A stretch of DNA of 64,000 nucleotides from Leifsonia shinshuensis. GTDB lineage: Bacteria; Actinomycetota; Actinomycetes; Actinomycetales; Microbacteriaceae. The notes beneath the pieces are model-generated. The model did no database searches, was not told the origin of the DNA, and saw nothing but the letters and a program-made list of their open reading frames with translations. Where the stretch lies: the NCBI RefSeq assembly GCF_014217625.1, contig NZ_CP043641.1:3782001-3846000 (forward strand), written 5' to 3'. The position numbers and the translations under genes are program-made. This document shows positions 40,545 to 49,375 of the stretch, piece after piece (positions within the stretch are counted from its first letter, which is position 1; the number at the start of each line of letters is the position of its first letter).

Positions 40545-41492
40545 TCAGTTCCCGGCGGTGGCCGCCGCCTCGATCACGGCCTTCTGGGTCGCGGCGGCCT
40601 GACGGATCTCGTCCAGCACCGCGCGGACGATCGGCCGACGCTCGTCCGCGGCGCGCGTCACCGCCAGGACCCGGCGGCCGAGGTGCGGCCGGTCGAGCGA
40701 GTGGATGGTGACGGGCGCGACACCGCGGTCGATCGAGAGCGGCGGCAGCACGGAGATGCCGCGGCCGCGGGAGATCGACTCGACCAGGAGCAGCAGGTCG
40801 GCGGTGTGCCAGCGGACGTTCGGCTCGAACCCCTCCGACCGGCAGGCGAAGCGCACCGCCTGCCCGCACGCGCCGAGCTCGTCCGGCATCACCCACGGCT
40901 CGTTCTTGAGGTCGGCGAGCCGCACCTTCTGCGGGAGCTCGTACGAGGGCGGAGCGACGAGCACGAGCGGCTCGTGCAGCAGCTCTGTGGTGTGCAGGTA
41001 GTCCGGGAAGGCCATCGGCACGTTGTCGTAGAGGTCGATGATCGCGACGTCGAGCGCGCCGCCGAGCAGGAGGTCGATGCTCTCCGCCGGCTCGATGACA
41101 TTCACCGTCAGCTCGATGTCGGGGGCGTCGGCGGCCAGGCTCTCGGCGACCGGGAGCAGCACGAAGCGGGCGACGGACGGGATGGCGCCGATCCGAACCC
41201 GGCCGGCGAGCTCGCCGCTGAGCTGATCCATCTCGGCGCGGGTGGCCTCCAGCAGCCGGAGGATGCGGCGGGCGTGCTCGACCAGGATCTCGCCGGCGCC
41301 GGTGAGGCCGACGCCGCGCGGGGAGCGGTCGAGCAGTTTCACCCCGGCCTCCCGCTCCAGGATGCTGATCTGCTGCGAGACCGCGGAGGAGCTGATGCCG
41401 ATCGTCCGGGCCGCTCCCGCCAGCGAACCCTGCCGCGCGACCTCGCTGAGCAGGCGCAGCCGGGGGACGTCCGGGAGCGAGTTGTCCGTCAT
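40545..41492 (-). CDS. LysR-family regulator
   Basis: The 315-residue protein has a LysR winged helix (RLRLLSEVARQGSLAGAART; SSSAVSQQISILEREAGVKL) and an inducer-binding domain. I use the ATG at 41492, eight bases behind GGAGA, rather than the one at 41507. It is divergent from an M20 amidohydrolase gene and upstream of the RidA/racemase pair on its own strand, so it may control both. A perfect interrupted dyad lies in the divergent gap. Confidence 0.88.
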   Translation of the reverse strand: MTDNSLPDVPRLRLLSEVARQGSLAGAARTIGISSSAVSQQISILEREAGVKLLDRSPRGVGLTGAGEILVEHARRILRLLEATRAEMDQLSGELAGRVRIGAIPSVARFVLLPVAESLAADAPDIELTVNVIEPAESIDLLLGGALDVAIIDLYDNVPMAFPDYLHTTELLHEPLVLVAPPSYELPQKVRLADLKNEPWVMPDELGACGQAVRFACRSEGFEPNVRWHTADLLLLVESISRGRGISVLPPLSIDRGVAPVTIHSLDRPHLGRRVLAVTRAADERRPIVRAVLDEIRQAAATQKAVIEAAATAGN

Positions 41493-41518
41493 GCGCACAT
41501 TCTCCATGATTAGTTGTA

Positions 41519-41546
41519 CTTACGACAGTCTAGGGTTTATCGTAAG
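41519..41546. promoter_or_regulatory. LysR-type dyad CTTACGA-N14-TCGTAAG
   Basis: Two perfect 7-base arms lie in the divergent gap between the LysR gene (start 41492) and the M20 amidohydrolase (start 41586). The size matches a LysR recognition site; the right arm overlaps a candidate -10 box TATCGT at 41538-41543. Confidence 0.6.
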
Positions 41547-41585
41547 AAAAAGCTTCAACTCTTCTTCCGAAACGAGTCGACGACG

Positions 41586-42920
41586 ATGTCCACTGAAAGC
41601 TCTCCCGCTGATATCCCGGCGACCGCCGCTCCACGCACCGTGGGCGCCGGCGGCCACGTCCTCCGGGGCATCGACGACGCGATCGGGCGTGCCCGCTCGG
41701 ACCTGATCGGGCTCAGCCACTGCATCCACTCCACGCCCGAGGTCGGGTTCGAGGAGCACCGGTCGGCCGCGATCGTGTCCGAGTTCCTGCGCCGGCACGG
41801 CTTCGCTCCGACCGTCGGGGTCTTCGGGATGCCGACCGCGCTGCGCGTCCAGGCCGGCCGCGGAGGTCCGCGAGTCGCGGTGCTCGCCGAATACGACGCC
41901 CTCCCGGAGGTCGGGCACGGCTGCGGCCACAACGTCATCTGCGCCGCGGCCGTCGGCGCGTTCCTCGGGGTGAGCGCGCAGCTGGCCGAGCTCGGCGGCT
42001 CGGTCGTCCTCCTCGGGACGCCGGCCGAGGAGAACGGCGGCGGCAAGGAGCTGCTGGAGCGCGCCGGCGCATTCGACGACATCGACGCGGTCGTCATGGT
42101 GCACCCGTTCACCGGCCCGGACGAGGTCGCGTCCTTCACCTCGCTGGCGGTTCGCGACGTCGAGGCGACCTTCCACGGCGTCGCCGCGCACGCCTCCTCC
42201 GCCCCGCACGAGGGACGCAACGCGCTGGACGCGGTCGTCGCCGCGTACCAGGGCGTCGCCGCGCTGCGCCAGCACATCCCGGCCACCGACCGGCTGCACG
42301 CCATCATCACGAACGGCGGCGCCGCCACCAACGTCGTCCCCGAGACGGCCGCGCTGACGGTCGAGGTGCGCTCCGAATCCCTCGACGCGCTGGTCGAGCT
42401 GTCGGAGCGTGTCCAGCGCATCCTCGACGGCGCGGCGCTCCTCACCGGCACCCGGCTGGAGACGCGGTGGGACCCGTTCCCCGCCTACCTCCCGGTGCGC
42501 AGCAACAGCGTGCTGGCCGCGCGCTACTTCACCCACCTGTCGGCGCGCGGCCGGCGGATCGTGCTCGACCCGCCCGGGCTCGTCGGCGGCGGCTGGTCCA
42601 CCGACTTGGGCAACGTGAGCGTGCGCCGGCCGGCCATCCACCCCACCGTCAGCATCTCGCCGAAGCCGATCGTCATGCACACCGCGCGCTTCGGCCGTCA
42701 GGCGGTCAGCCCGCTCGGCGACGCCGCCGTGATCGACAGCGCGTTCGGGCTCGCCGCGACGATGGCGGACTACCTGGCCGACCCGGTGCTGCGCGACGCC
42801 GTCGACCGCGAGTTCGCCGCGGCAGGCGGGCGGGTGGACGTGGAGCGGCTGCTCGCGTCGCCGGTCAGCGCGCTCGCCGCGGCCTCCACCTTCTCGGCGG
42901 CCTCCCCATCCGGGACCTGA
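41586..42920 (+). CDS. M20-family amidohydrolase (AbgB / peptidase-like type)
   Basis: The 444-residue protein has SHCIHSTPEVGFEEHRSAAI near the start, LAEYDALPEVGHGCGHN as the metal motif, GTPAEENGGGKELLERAG and the dimerisation domain with THGVAAH-like GVAAHASSAP. The HGCGHN form is seen in AbgB and related p-aminobenzoyl-glutamate hydrolases. It cleaves an amide of a small acyl amino acid; the substrate is unknown. The ATG at 41586 has no strong Shine-Dalgarno. It is divergent from a LysR gene and followed by another. Confidence 0.85.
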   Translation: MSTESSPADIPATAAPRTVGAGGHVLRGIDDAIGRARSDLIGLSHCIHSTPEVGFEEHRSAAIVSEFLRRHGFAPTVGVFGMPTALRVQAGRGGPRVAVLAEYDALPEVGHGCGHNVICAAAVGAFLGVSAQLAELGGSVVLLGTPAEENGGGKELLERAGAFDDIDAVVMVHPFTGPDEVASFTSLAVRDVEATFHGVAAHASSAPHEGRNALDAVVAAYQGVAALRQHIPATDRLHAIITNGGAATNVVPETAALTVEVRSESLDALVELSERVQRILDGAALLTGTRLETRWDPFPAYLPVRSNSVLAARYFTHLSARGRRIVLDPPGLVGGGWSTDLGNVSVRRPAIHPTVSISPKPIVMHTARFGRQAVSPLGDAAVIDSAFGLAATMADYLADPVLRDAVDREFAAAGGRVDVERLLASPVSALAAASTFSAASPSGT

Positions 42921-42925
42921 CGATC

Positions 42926-43912
42926 ATGCTGAACCCGGTCCATCTCCGCACGCTGTCTGTCGTCGTCCGCACGGGCTCCTTCGCCGACGCGGCGCGCCAG
43001 ATCGGCTACACCGGGTCCGCCGTCTCCCAGCAGGTCGCGGCCCTGGAGCACAGCCTCCGGGCGACCCTGTTCGAGCGCGACGCGCACAGCATCCGGCCGA
43101 CGGCGGCGGCGATCTTCCTCGCCGAGCGCGCCCACGACATCCTGATGGCGCTCGGCGCGCTGGAGGACGACATGCGCGGACTCGGGTCGGGAGGCTTCGG
43201 CCGCCTCCGCGTCGGCGGCTTCGCGGCCGTCACCGAGCGGGTGCTGCCGGGCAGTCTCGCCGCGTATCGCCGGTCGCATCCGAACGTGGACCTCGCCCTG
43301 GACGAGGGCGAGCCGGACGAGCTGGTGGCCAAGCTGCGCGACGCGCTGCTGGAGGTGGCCGTCGTGTACGAGTACGACCTGGTGCCCCAGCGCTGGCCCG
43401 CCGCCGCGACGGTCACGCCGTTGCTGGATGAGGAGCTGTTCCTGCTGGTGCCCGACGGGCATCCGCTCGCCGGCGCCGGTACCGTCGCGATCGAGGACCT
43501 GGCGGCCGAGACCTGGGTCTCCACCCGGGACGGCTCCGCCGGCGACAGCTGCCTGATCCGCCTGTGCGGCGGGGCCGGGTTCGACCCGCTCATCGCCATG
43601 CGCGGAGCCCGCTCCGACTCGGTGCGCGGGATGGTCCAGGCGGGAATCGGGATCGCCCTCGTTCCTGCGCTGTCCGCGGCGACCGCGGAGGGCGTCGAGT
43701 TGCTGACCCTGGAGCCCGGCCTCCGCCGCCACGTGCTCGCGCTGCACCGCGCGGAGCACGAGAGCGCGCTCGCCGCGGAGTCGGTGGCGGCGCTGGCGGA
43801 CACCGTGCGCGGCCTCCTCGACGACGCTACCGGGCTCTACGCGCCCGGCGCACAGCGCCGCCGCGTCGCAGAGGTCGAGTACCTCGCTCGCCGCGTCGCC
43901 GCGGCGGGCTGA
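42926..43912 (+). CDS. LysR-family regulator
   Basis: This 328-residue regulator has the LysR helix-turn-helix (HLRTLSVVVRTGSFADAARQ then SAVSQQVAALEHSLRATLFE) and an inducer-binding domain. It begins five bases after the amidohydrolase stop and is probably cotranscribed with it, which suggests it regulates the amidohydrolase or a related uptake gene. It is distinct from the divergent LysR at 40545. A very long hairpin follows its stop codon. Confidence 0.88.
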   Translation: MLNPVHLRTLSVVVRTGSFADAARQIGYTGSAVSQQVAALEHSLRATLFERDAHSIRPTAAAIFLAERAHDILMALGALEDDMRGLGSGGFGRLRVGGFAAVTERVLPGSLAAYRRSHPNVDLALDEGEPDELVAKLRDALLEVAVVYEYDLVPQRWPAAATVTPLLDEELFLLVPDGHPLAGAGTVAIEDLAAETWVSTRDGSAGDSCLIRLCGGAGFDPLIAMRGARSDSVRGMVQAGIGIALVPALSAATAEGVELLTLEPGLRRHVLALHRAEHESALAAESVAALADTVRGLLDDATGLYAPGAQRRRVAEVEYLARRVAAAG

Positions 43913-43922
43913 CGCACAAAAG

Positions 43923-43975
43923 ATTCGTGCCGAATGTCGACTCTCGCGTGGCGAGAGTCGACATTCGGCACGAAT
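43923..43975. repeat. Perfect 25-bp inverted repeat, bidirectional terminator or REP-like element
   Basis: Arms 43923-43947 and 43951-43975 are perfectly complementary around a 3-base GTG loop. It lies between convergent genes. The first 13 bases, ATTCGTGCCGAAT, recur at the start of the hairpin at 53875, so this looks like a member of a dispersed palindromic family rather than an ordinary terminator. Confidence 0.75.
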
Positions 43976-43985
43976 GGTCGAGGGC

Positions 43986-45392
43986 TCAGACCTCGCTGGT
44001 CCCGGTGATTCCGGAGGTGCATTCGATGACGGCGGTCATCTTCTTGTTGAGTGCTTCATAGAACATGGAGAGCGGGAACTCGTCGTCCAGGACGGCGTCG
44101 GTGTATCCCTTCGGTGGTCCGGCCAGCACCTCATCCGATAGCCCGCGTGCCCACACCGACGCCGGGTTGGGGGTGAGGGTTTGGGTGAGCATGTCGTAGG
44201 CGGCGAGCCAGTGCGCGACCTTGGGTCGGTCGATGGAGCGCCAGTACAGGTCGTTGATCCGGTCGGAGAGCGCCACGACCACGTCGGGGACTTCGTCCCA
44301 GTCGATGGTGAGCTGGGTGTCGGTCCAGTGCAGGACGTTGTGCTGGTGCAGCCAGGCGAAGAGCAGTTGGCCGCCGAGGCCGTCGTAGTTGCGGATCCGG
44401 CTGCCGGTGATCGCGAACCGGAAGATCCGGTCGAAGATCACCGCGTACTGCACCAGTTTCGCGTGGTCGCGGATCTGCCGCCGCGCATCCGACAGCTCGA
44501 CCTCCGGCAGGGCGCCCAGCGAACGTTCCAGGCGGACGGACTCGCGGAACGCGGTCAGGTCGCAGCGCAATTCCTCCAGCGAATAGAGGAAGAACGGCAT
44601 CCGCTGCTTGATCATAAACGGGTCGAAGGGCAGGTCGCCGCGCATGTGGGAGCGGTCGTGGATGATGTCCCACATCACGAAGGTCTCCTCCGTCAGCCGC
44701 TGGTCCTCCAGCATCCGGGCGGCGTCCTCCGGCAGCTCCAGTTTCGTTATCTGTGCGGCGGCGGCCACGACCCGGCGGTAGCGGGCGGCCTCCCTGTCCT
44801 GGAAGATCGCACCCCACGTGAACTGCGGGATCTCCGCCACAGACACGCTCTCCGGGAAGAGGACCGCGGAGTTCGTGTCGTAGCCCGGCGTGAAGTCGAT
44901 GAACGAGAGGGACACGAACAGGCCGTTCGTGTACTGCTTCTCCAGCTCCCCGATGAAGTCGGGCCAGATCACCTCCACCAGCACGGCCTCCACGAACCGG
45001 TTCGCGCTGCCGTTCTGCGTGTACATCGGGAACACCACGAGGTGAACGAGTCCGTTCTCCCGGTGCAGCTCCGGCCGGAAGGCCACCAGTGACTCGCGGA
45101 AGTCCGGCACCCCGAAGCCCTCGTCGGCCCAGCGGGCGAAGTCCCGGTCCAGCGCGGCGAGGTACGCCGCGTCGTGCGGGAACAGGGGTGCGAGCGCCGC
45201 GATCGACGCGCGGAGGGTGCGCACCAGCTCCACGGCCCAGGTCGTGCTGGCCAGCCCGTCGAGCGAGCCGTCCTTCACCTGGAGCTGCTGGAGGTCGATG
45301 GCGGCTTGCCTCAGGGCGAGCCAGTCGGGGTTCGCGCGCAGGCGGTCACGGCTGGACGCCGCGGTGGGGGCGTACTCGATCTCGGTGTTCAT
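43986..45392 (-). CDS. DUF6421-like conserved actinobacterial protein
   Basis: The 468-residue soluble protein resembles a conserved actinobacterial family of unknown function (I believe DUF6421). Its most striking stretch is MWDIIHDRSHMRGDLPFDPF, with His, Asp, Arg, His spaced like a metal or catalytic site, followed by IKQRMPFFLYSLEELRCDLT. An H-N-V-L-H motif and QLTIDWDEVPDVV lie further on. It follows the amino-acid ABC operon on the same strand, after a hairpin, which suggests a role in handling the imported compound. AAAGGGA precedes the ATG. Confidence 0.65.
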   Translation of the reverse strand: MNTEIEYAPTAASSRDRLRANPDWLALRQAAIDLQQLQVKDGSLDGLASTTWAVELVRTLRASIAALAPLFPHDAAYLAALDRDFARWADEGFGVPDFRESLVAFRPELHRENGLVHLVVFPMYTQNGSANRFVEAVLVEVIWPDFIGELEKQYTNGLFVSLSFIDFTPGYDTNSAVLFPESVSVAEIPQFTWGAIFQDREAARYRRVVAAAAQITKLELPEDAARMLEDQRLTEETFVMWDIIHDRSHMRGDLPFDPFMIKQRMPFFLYSLEELRCDLTAFRESVRLERSLGALPEVELSDARRQIRDHAKLVQYAVIFDRIFRFAITGSRIRNYDGLGGQLLFAWLHQHNVLHWTDTQLTIDWDEVPDVVVALSDRINDLYWRSIDRPKVAHWLAAYDMLTQTLTPNPASVWARGLSDEVLAGPPKGYTDAVLDDEFPLSMFYEALNKKMTAVIECTSGITGTSEV

Positions 45393-45446
45393 CAGATCCC
45401 TTTCATGGCGGTGGTGGGCAGGAGTGTGGAAAGGCGCTGGGTGGAA

Positions 45447-45486
45447 GGCGGCGGGCGACGGTGTCGAGGTCGCATCGCCCGCCGCC
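45447..45486 (-). promoter_or_regulatory. Hairpin after the amino-acid SBP gene (12-bp stem)
   Basis: Arms 45447-45458 and 45475-45486 pair perfectly around a 16-base loop, between the SBP stop (45523) and the DUF6421-like start (45392). It is the same position relative to a binding-protein gene as the hairpins at 6738 and 59106. Confidence 0.6.
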
Positions 45487-45522
45487 GGTCTGGGGGTGGG
45501 GCTCGGGTGGGTCGGGCGAGGC

Positions 45523-46398
45523 TCAGCTGATCAGCCGCGGCGCCCCGGTGTTCGCGGCGGAGCCCGGCAGCCCGTGCGACTGGAGGATCTTCGCCAGCTG
45601 CCCGTTCGCCTTGATCGTGGCGATGTAGCGGTCGAGCGCCTTCAGCAGCGCCGGGTTGTCGAACGAGATCGGGAACGTGGTCTGCGGTGGCTGGAGGGAG
45701 GCGCCGATCGCCTGGTCGGGCTTGGCGACCTTCACCTTCAGCTTCGGGGCGTTGAACGAGCCGGAGCCGAAGCTGTCCATCGCGACCTGGAGGCGTCCGG
45801 CCTTGAGGTCCTGGTACATGTCGGTCGTCGACTTGTAGATCTTGAGGTCGTCGCCGTAGTAGGCCTTCGCCTCGCCGACCCAGAGGTCGCCGTCGACGGT
45901 TCCGACCGTCTTGCCCTTCAGCGAGGGGACGGTGTCGTAGCCCTCCTTCGACACGAAGGCCATCTGGTCGAGGTAGACGGGCTCGGTCAGCCCCACGATC
46001 TTGGCGCGGGACGCAGACCGCCACCACGACCCGGCGGCGACATCGGAGCGGCCGGTCTGCACGGCGGGGATGACCGCGGCGGTCGCGACCGGCGTCGCGG
46101 TGACGGTCACGCACTCCTGCTTGGCGAACGCGTTCAGGATGTCGCCGTCGATCCCGCCGAGGGTCGTGCCCTGGGAGCTGATGAACGGCGGGAGGGAGGA
46201 GAGGGTGACGGTCAGCGTGCCCGTGTGGATGGTGCTGAACGTGTCGGTCGGCTTGCAGCCGGCCGCCACCCCGACGCTGCCGGATGAGGCGGCGCAGCCG
46301 GTGAGGGCGGTGGCGGCGGCGAGGACGACGGCTGCGGCCGCGGTGGCGGTGGTTCGGCGCCGGCGGGAGGCCTGCGATGTGCTGCTGCGGTGTGGCAT
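45523..46398 (-). CDS. Polar amino-acid ABC transporter binding lipoprotein
   Basis: The 291-residue protein has a lipoprotein signal with lipobox LTGC (Cys35) and a family 3 solute-binding layout: GTLTVTLSSLPPFISSQGTT, DGDILNAFAKQECVTV, SDVAAGSWW and KGKTVGTVDGD. It should bind an amino acid or a small cation-bearing analogue outside the membrane. AAGGAGCAGCACC lies before the ATG. It follows the two permease genes in the order ATPase, permease, permease, SBP. Confidence 0.88.
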   Translation of the reverse strand: MPHRSSTSQASRRRRTTATAAAAVVLAAATALTGCAASSGSVGVAAGCKPTDTFSTIHTGTLTVTLSSLPPFISSQGTTLGGIDGDILNAFAKQECVTVTATPVATAAVIPAVQTGRSDVAAGSWWRSASRAKIVGLTEPVYLDQMAFVSKEGYDTVPSLKGKTVGTVDGDLWVGEAKAYYGDDLKIYKSTTDMYQDLKAGRLQVAMDSFGSGSFNAPKLKVKVAKPDQAIGASLQPPQTTFPISFDNPALLKALDRYIATIKANGQLAKILQSHGLPGSAANTGAPRLIS

Positions 46399-46410
46399 GG
46401 TGCTGCTCCT

Positions 46411-47082
46411 TCAGGGGGTGGGGACCGGCGCGCGATGGGGCGCCAGGGCTTTCTCGACACGCGCGCTCAACCAGCTCGCCGGGATCGTGATGGCCGCGTA
46501 GAGGAGGCCGGCCAGGGTGAGGATGCTCAGGTAACGGAAGGTGGTCGACCCGATCGAGTAGGCCTGCGACATCAGCTCCGGCACCGCGATCGTGTAGGCG
46601 AGGGAGGTGGCCTGGAAGATCATGATCGAGAACCCGACGAGCGGCGGGATCGCGATCCGGAGGCCCTGCGGGATCACGACGTAGCGCAGCGTGTCGCGCC
46701 GGCTGAGGCCGAGGGCGTCCGCCGCCTCCACCTCGGACTCCGGCACGGCTTGCAGGCCGCCCCGGATGATCTCGCTGGTGTACGCCGCGGTGGTCAGGCC
46801 GAGGGCGATGACCGAGGCCGCGAACGACCCGAAGGTGATCCCCACGGTCGGCAGGCCGAAGTACACGAGCTGCAGGACGACCAGCGCGGGCGTCCCGCGG
46901 CCGATCTCGACGATCACGATGCTCGTGGTCCGCAGCGCCCGGCTGCGGACGCCCGCGCCGAGCGCGAGCAGCAGGCCGGCCGGCAGCCCGACGGCCAGGA
47001 TGGCGGCGGTGAGCCGCAGGCTCACCCCGAGGCCGCCGAGCAACTGCGGCCAGAACTGGATCCAGTCCTCGACGAGATTCAT
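46411..47082 (-). CDS. Amino-acid ABC permease (HisM type)
   Basis: The 223-residue permease has about five helices and the polar amino-acid permease motif EIGRGTPALVVLQLVYFG and EAADALGLSRRDTLRYVVIP as the EAA loop. It overlaps the preceding permease gene (ATGA). Longer frames on this strand are shadows of the ATPase gene. It pairs with the second permease to form the channel. Confidence 0.92.
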   Translation of the reverse strand: MNLVEDWIQFWPQLLGGLGVSLRLTAAILAVGLPAGLLLALGAGVRSRALRTTSIVIVEIGRGTPALVVLQLVYFGLPTVGITFGSFAASVIALGLTTAAYTSEIIRGGLQAVPESEVEAADALGLSRRDTLRYVVIPQGLRIAIPPLVGFSIMIFQATSLAYTIAVPELMSQAYSIGSTTFRYLSILTLAGLLYAAITIPASWLSARVEKALAPHRAPVPTP

Positions 47083-47717
47083 CGTGCGACCCTCTTCCGG
47101 AGCGTGGTGTCGAGGCGCCTGGTCAGCCAGGCGCACGGGATGGTCATGGCGATGTATAGGCCGGCCGCCCAGAGGAACGGGACGATGCCGTCCGCGGTCT
47201 GGCTGGCGTCCTGGCCGGCGAAGAAGACGATGTCCTGCACGCCGATCACCGACGCGATGGAGGAGTCCTTGAGCAGCCCGATCGCGTACGTCGCGGCGGC
47301 GGGGATCGACACCCGGAGCACCTGCGGGCCGATGACGGACGCGAGGGTGGCCGTGCGGGTCATCCCGAGGGCGTCGCTCGCCTCCCACTGGCCGTCGCTG
47401 ATGGCGGTGAGCCCGCCCCGGTAGATCTCCGCCATGTACGCGGAGGTGACGACGCCGAACGCGATGATCGCGGCGGTGAACGGGTCCAGCTTGATCGCGC
47501 CGCTGCCGATCCCGAAGTACAGGATGAACAGCCACACCAGCGGCGGGATGCCGCGCACGACCTCGATGACGGCGCGGGCGGCGAACCGCAGCGCCGCGAA
47601 CCGGGAGCGGCGGGCGAGGACGAGCGGGACGCCGCCGATGGCGCCGAGCGCGAAGGAGCACACGGTCACCAGCAGCGTCATCTGGACGCCCTGGGCGACG
47701 ACGGCGAGGTGGTCCAT
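47079..47717 (-). CDS. Amino-acid ABC permease (HisQ type)
   Basis: This 212-residue permease has the family motif EVVRGIPPLVWLFILYFG, AYMAEIYRGGL and the EAA loop EASDALGMTRTATLASVIGP. It begins three bases after the ATPase stop and ends overlapping the next permease, so the four transport genes are one unit. Its pairing with a non-identical permease is typical of amino-acid importers. Confidence 0.92.
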   Translation of the reverse strand: MDHLAVVAQGVQMTLLVTVCSFALGAIGGVPLVLARRSRFAALRFAARAVIEVVRGIPPLVWLFILYFGIGSGAIKLDPFTAAIIAFGVVTSAYMAEIYRGGLTAISDGQWEASDALGMTRTATLASVIGPQVLRVSIPAAATYAIGLLKDSSIASVIGVQDIVFFAGQDASQTADGIVPFLWAAGLYIAMTIPCAWLTRRLDTTLRKRVAR

Positions 47718-47720
47718 GTC

Positions 47721-48491
47721 TCAGCGCTCCAGGACCGCGCGCAGGAACTGCCGGGTCCGCTCGGTGCCGGGAGCGGTGAACACCTGCTCCGGGTCGCCCT
47801 CCTCCAGGATGGCGCCCTTCGCCATGACGACGACGCGGTCCGAGACATCGCGCGCGAACTGCATCTCGTGCGTGACGACGACCATCGTCATCCCGGACTT
47901 CGCGAGCTCGCGCATCACCGCCAGGACCTCCAGCCCGACCTCCGGGTCGAGCGCGGAGGTCGGCTCGTCGAACAGCATCACGCGGGGGTCGAGCGCGAGC
48001 GCCCGGGCGATCGCGATCCGCTGCTGCTGGCCGCCCGAGCAGCGCCCGGGGAACTGGCCGGCCTTGTCGGCCAGCCCGACGCGGTCGAGCAGGGCCATGG
48101 ACCGCGCGTCGACCTCGGCCTTGCTGCGGCCGAGCACCCGCTCCTGCGCGAGGCTGACATTGCGGAGCACGGTCATGTGCGGGAAGAGGTTGAACGACTG
48201 GAACACCATCCCGACATCGCGCCGCAGCGCCTGAAGCTGCTTCCGCTTGATCTCGGAGCCGGCGTCCACCTGGGTGCCCTCGACGGTGACGCATCCGCTG
48301 TCCGGCACCTCCAGCAGGTTGATGCAGCGGAGCAGGGTGCTCTTCCCCGCCCCGCTCGGGCCGATGATCGCGACGACCTCGCCCTCGCGCACGGAGAGCG
48401 AGACGTCGTCGATGACGGTGTGCTCCCCGTACCGTTTGACGACGGACCGCAGTGCTATCGCGACCCCGCCGGCGTGCTGTGCTTCGTGCAT
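47721..48491 (-). CDS. Amino-acid ABC ATPase (GlnQ/HisP type)
   Basis: The 256-residue ATPase has Walker [10 protein letters not shown], the Q-loop [18 protein letters not shown], signature CSGGQQQR (with Cys in the first position instead of Leu), Walker [15 protein letters not shown] and [10 protein letters not shown]. It energises the two permeases encoded downstream. The ATG at 48491 is the family start; a longer in-frame option would extend into the 217-base upstream gap, in which I see no recognisable RNA element or clear promoter. Confidence 0.92.
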   Translation of the reverse strand: MHEAQHAGGVAIALRSVVKRYGEHTVIDDVSLSVREGEVVAIIGPSGAGKSTLLRCINLLEVPDSGCVTVEGTQVDAGSEIKRKQLQALRRDVGMVFQSFNLFPHMTVLRNVSLAQERVLGRSKAEVDARSMALLDRVGLADKAGQFPGRCSGGQQQRIAIARALALDPRVMLFDEPTSALDPEVGLEVLAVMRELAKSGMTMVVVTHEMQFARDVSDRVVVMAKGAILEEGDPEQVFTAPGTERTRQFLRAVLER

Positions 48492-48708
48492 GTCGAACCC
48501 GTTCCTGGCTGCTGTGGAGACAATCGACAGGAGCGTGAACTGCGCGAGACCGGCCTGCGCGGCGATGCGGGGACGGGAGCGCGAACACGGCGGCGTCGTT
48601 GTCGTGGATCGTTCTCAGACCAGGATGCGGCGGCGCCGCCGGGCGCGCTACGGAACGAGCGCGGCTGTCGGTTGGGGTGGCGTAAGGAAGGGTTTTGCTG
48701 GGGGAGGG

Positions 48709-49281
48709 TCAGCCCGCGGCCGCCCCGCTCACCCCCGCCACGTGCGCGACCAACTGCCCCGCCACCGCCTCGAACGGGTCGATGCTCGCCTGCGCGCGGC
48801 TCAGGATGACGGCGCCCTCGCTCCCGGCGACGAGCAGTGTCGCCGTCCCCGGCGCAGCGTCGGCGGGGACACCGCCGAGCGCCAGCAGCTCCGCGAGGAG
48901 GTCCGCCCAGTCGCGGAACACCGCGCCGGAGCGCTCCAGCAGGTCGTCGGAGTCCGCGGCGACGGCGACGGCCACCGCCGAGCAGCCGATCTGGAACCGC
49001 GAAGCCAGGAGGAGGCGGCGCCAGGCGTCGAGGAACGTCGCCGCGACCTCCGCCGCCGGACGGCCGCGCGCCGACTCGATGACCGCAAGCGAGCGGGTGC
49101 GCTGGAGGTCGAGGGCCTGGGCGACCAGGCTCGCCTTGCCTCCGGGGAAGTGGTGGTAGATCGAGCCCCGCGGGGCGCCGGTGAGCGCCAGCACCTCGGA
49201 GAACGAGGTCTCCTGGAGGCCCTTCTCGGCCAGCAGGCGGGCCGCGCCCTCGATCATGCGCGCCTTCGCGTCCGAGGTCAT
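48709..49281 (-). CDS. TetR-family regulator (LmrA/YxaF type)
   Basis: The 190-residue protein has the TetR helix-turn-helix (SFSEVLALTGAPRGSIYHHF, with the GxxYxxF ending) and a C-terminal domain like that of LmrA/YxaF regulators, which bind flavonoids or drugs. I use the ATG at 49281, seven bases behind GGAAGG; the one at 49287 is too close to that site. It is divergent from a tautomerase, with a palindrome between them, so it likely represses both. Confidence 0.88.
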   Translation of the reverse strand: MTSDAKARMIEGAARLLAEKGLQETSFSEVLALTGAPRGSIYHHFPGGKASLVAQALDLQRTRSLAVIESARGRPAAEVAATFLDAWRRLLLASRFQIGCSAVAVAVAADSDDLLERSGAVFRDWADLLAELLALGGVPADAAPGTATLLVAGSEGAVILSRAQASIDPFEAVAGQLVAHVAGVSGAAAG

Positions 49282-49312
49282 CCGCATCCCTTCCGAGAAA
49301 TCCGCCCTTGAC

Positions 49313-49328
49313 TATGACGAGCATCATA
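49313..49328. promoter_or_regulatory. Putative TetR operator
   Basis: TATGACG-AG-CATCATA has arms matching at six of seven positions. It overlaps the end of a possible -35 box TTGACT (49308-49313) in the divergent gap of the TetR and tautomerase genes. Confidence 0.4.
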
Positions 49329-49375
49329 ATCGACACTGGAGCCGCAACCACGCACGACACGAGGAGCTGAGTCCC

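Noticed and set aside
48492-48708. Possible amino-acid riboswitch or leader peptide upstream of the ABC ATPase
   Set aside because: No run of a single codon and no conserved core could be recognised in this gap.
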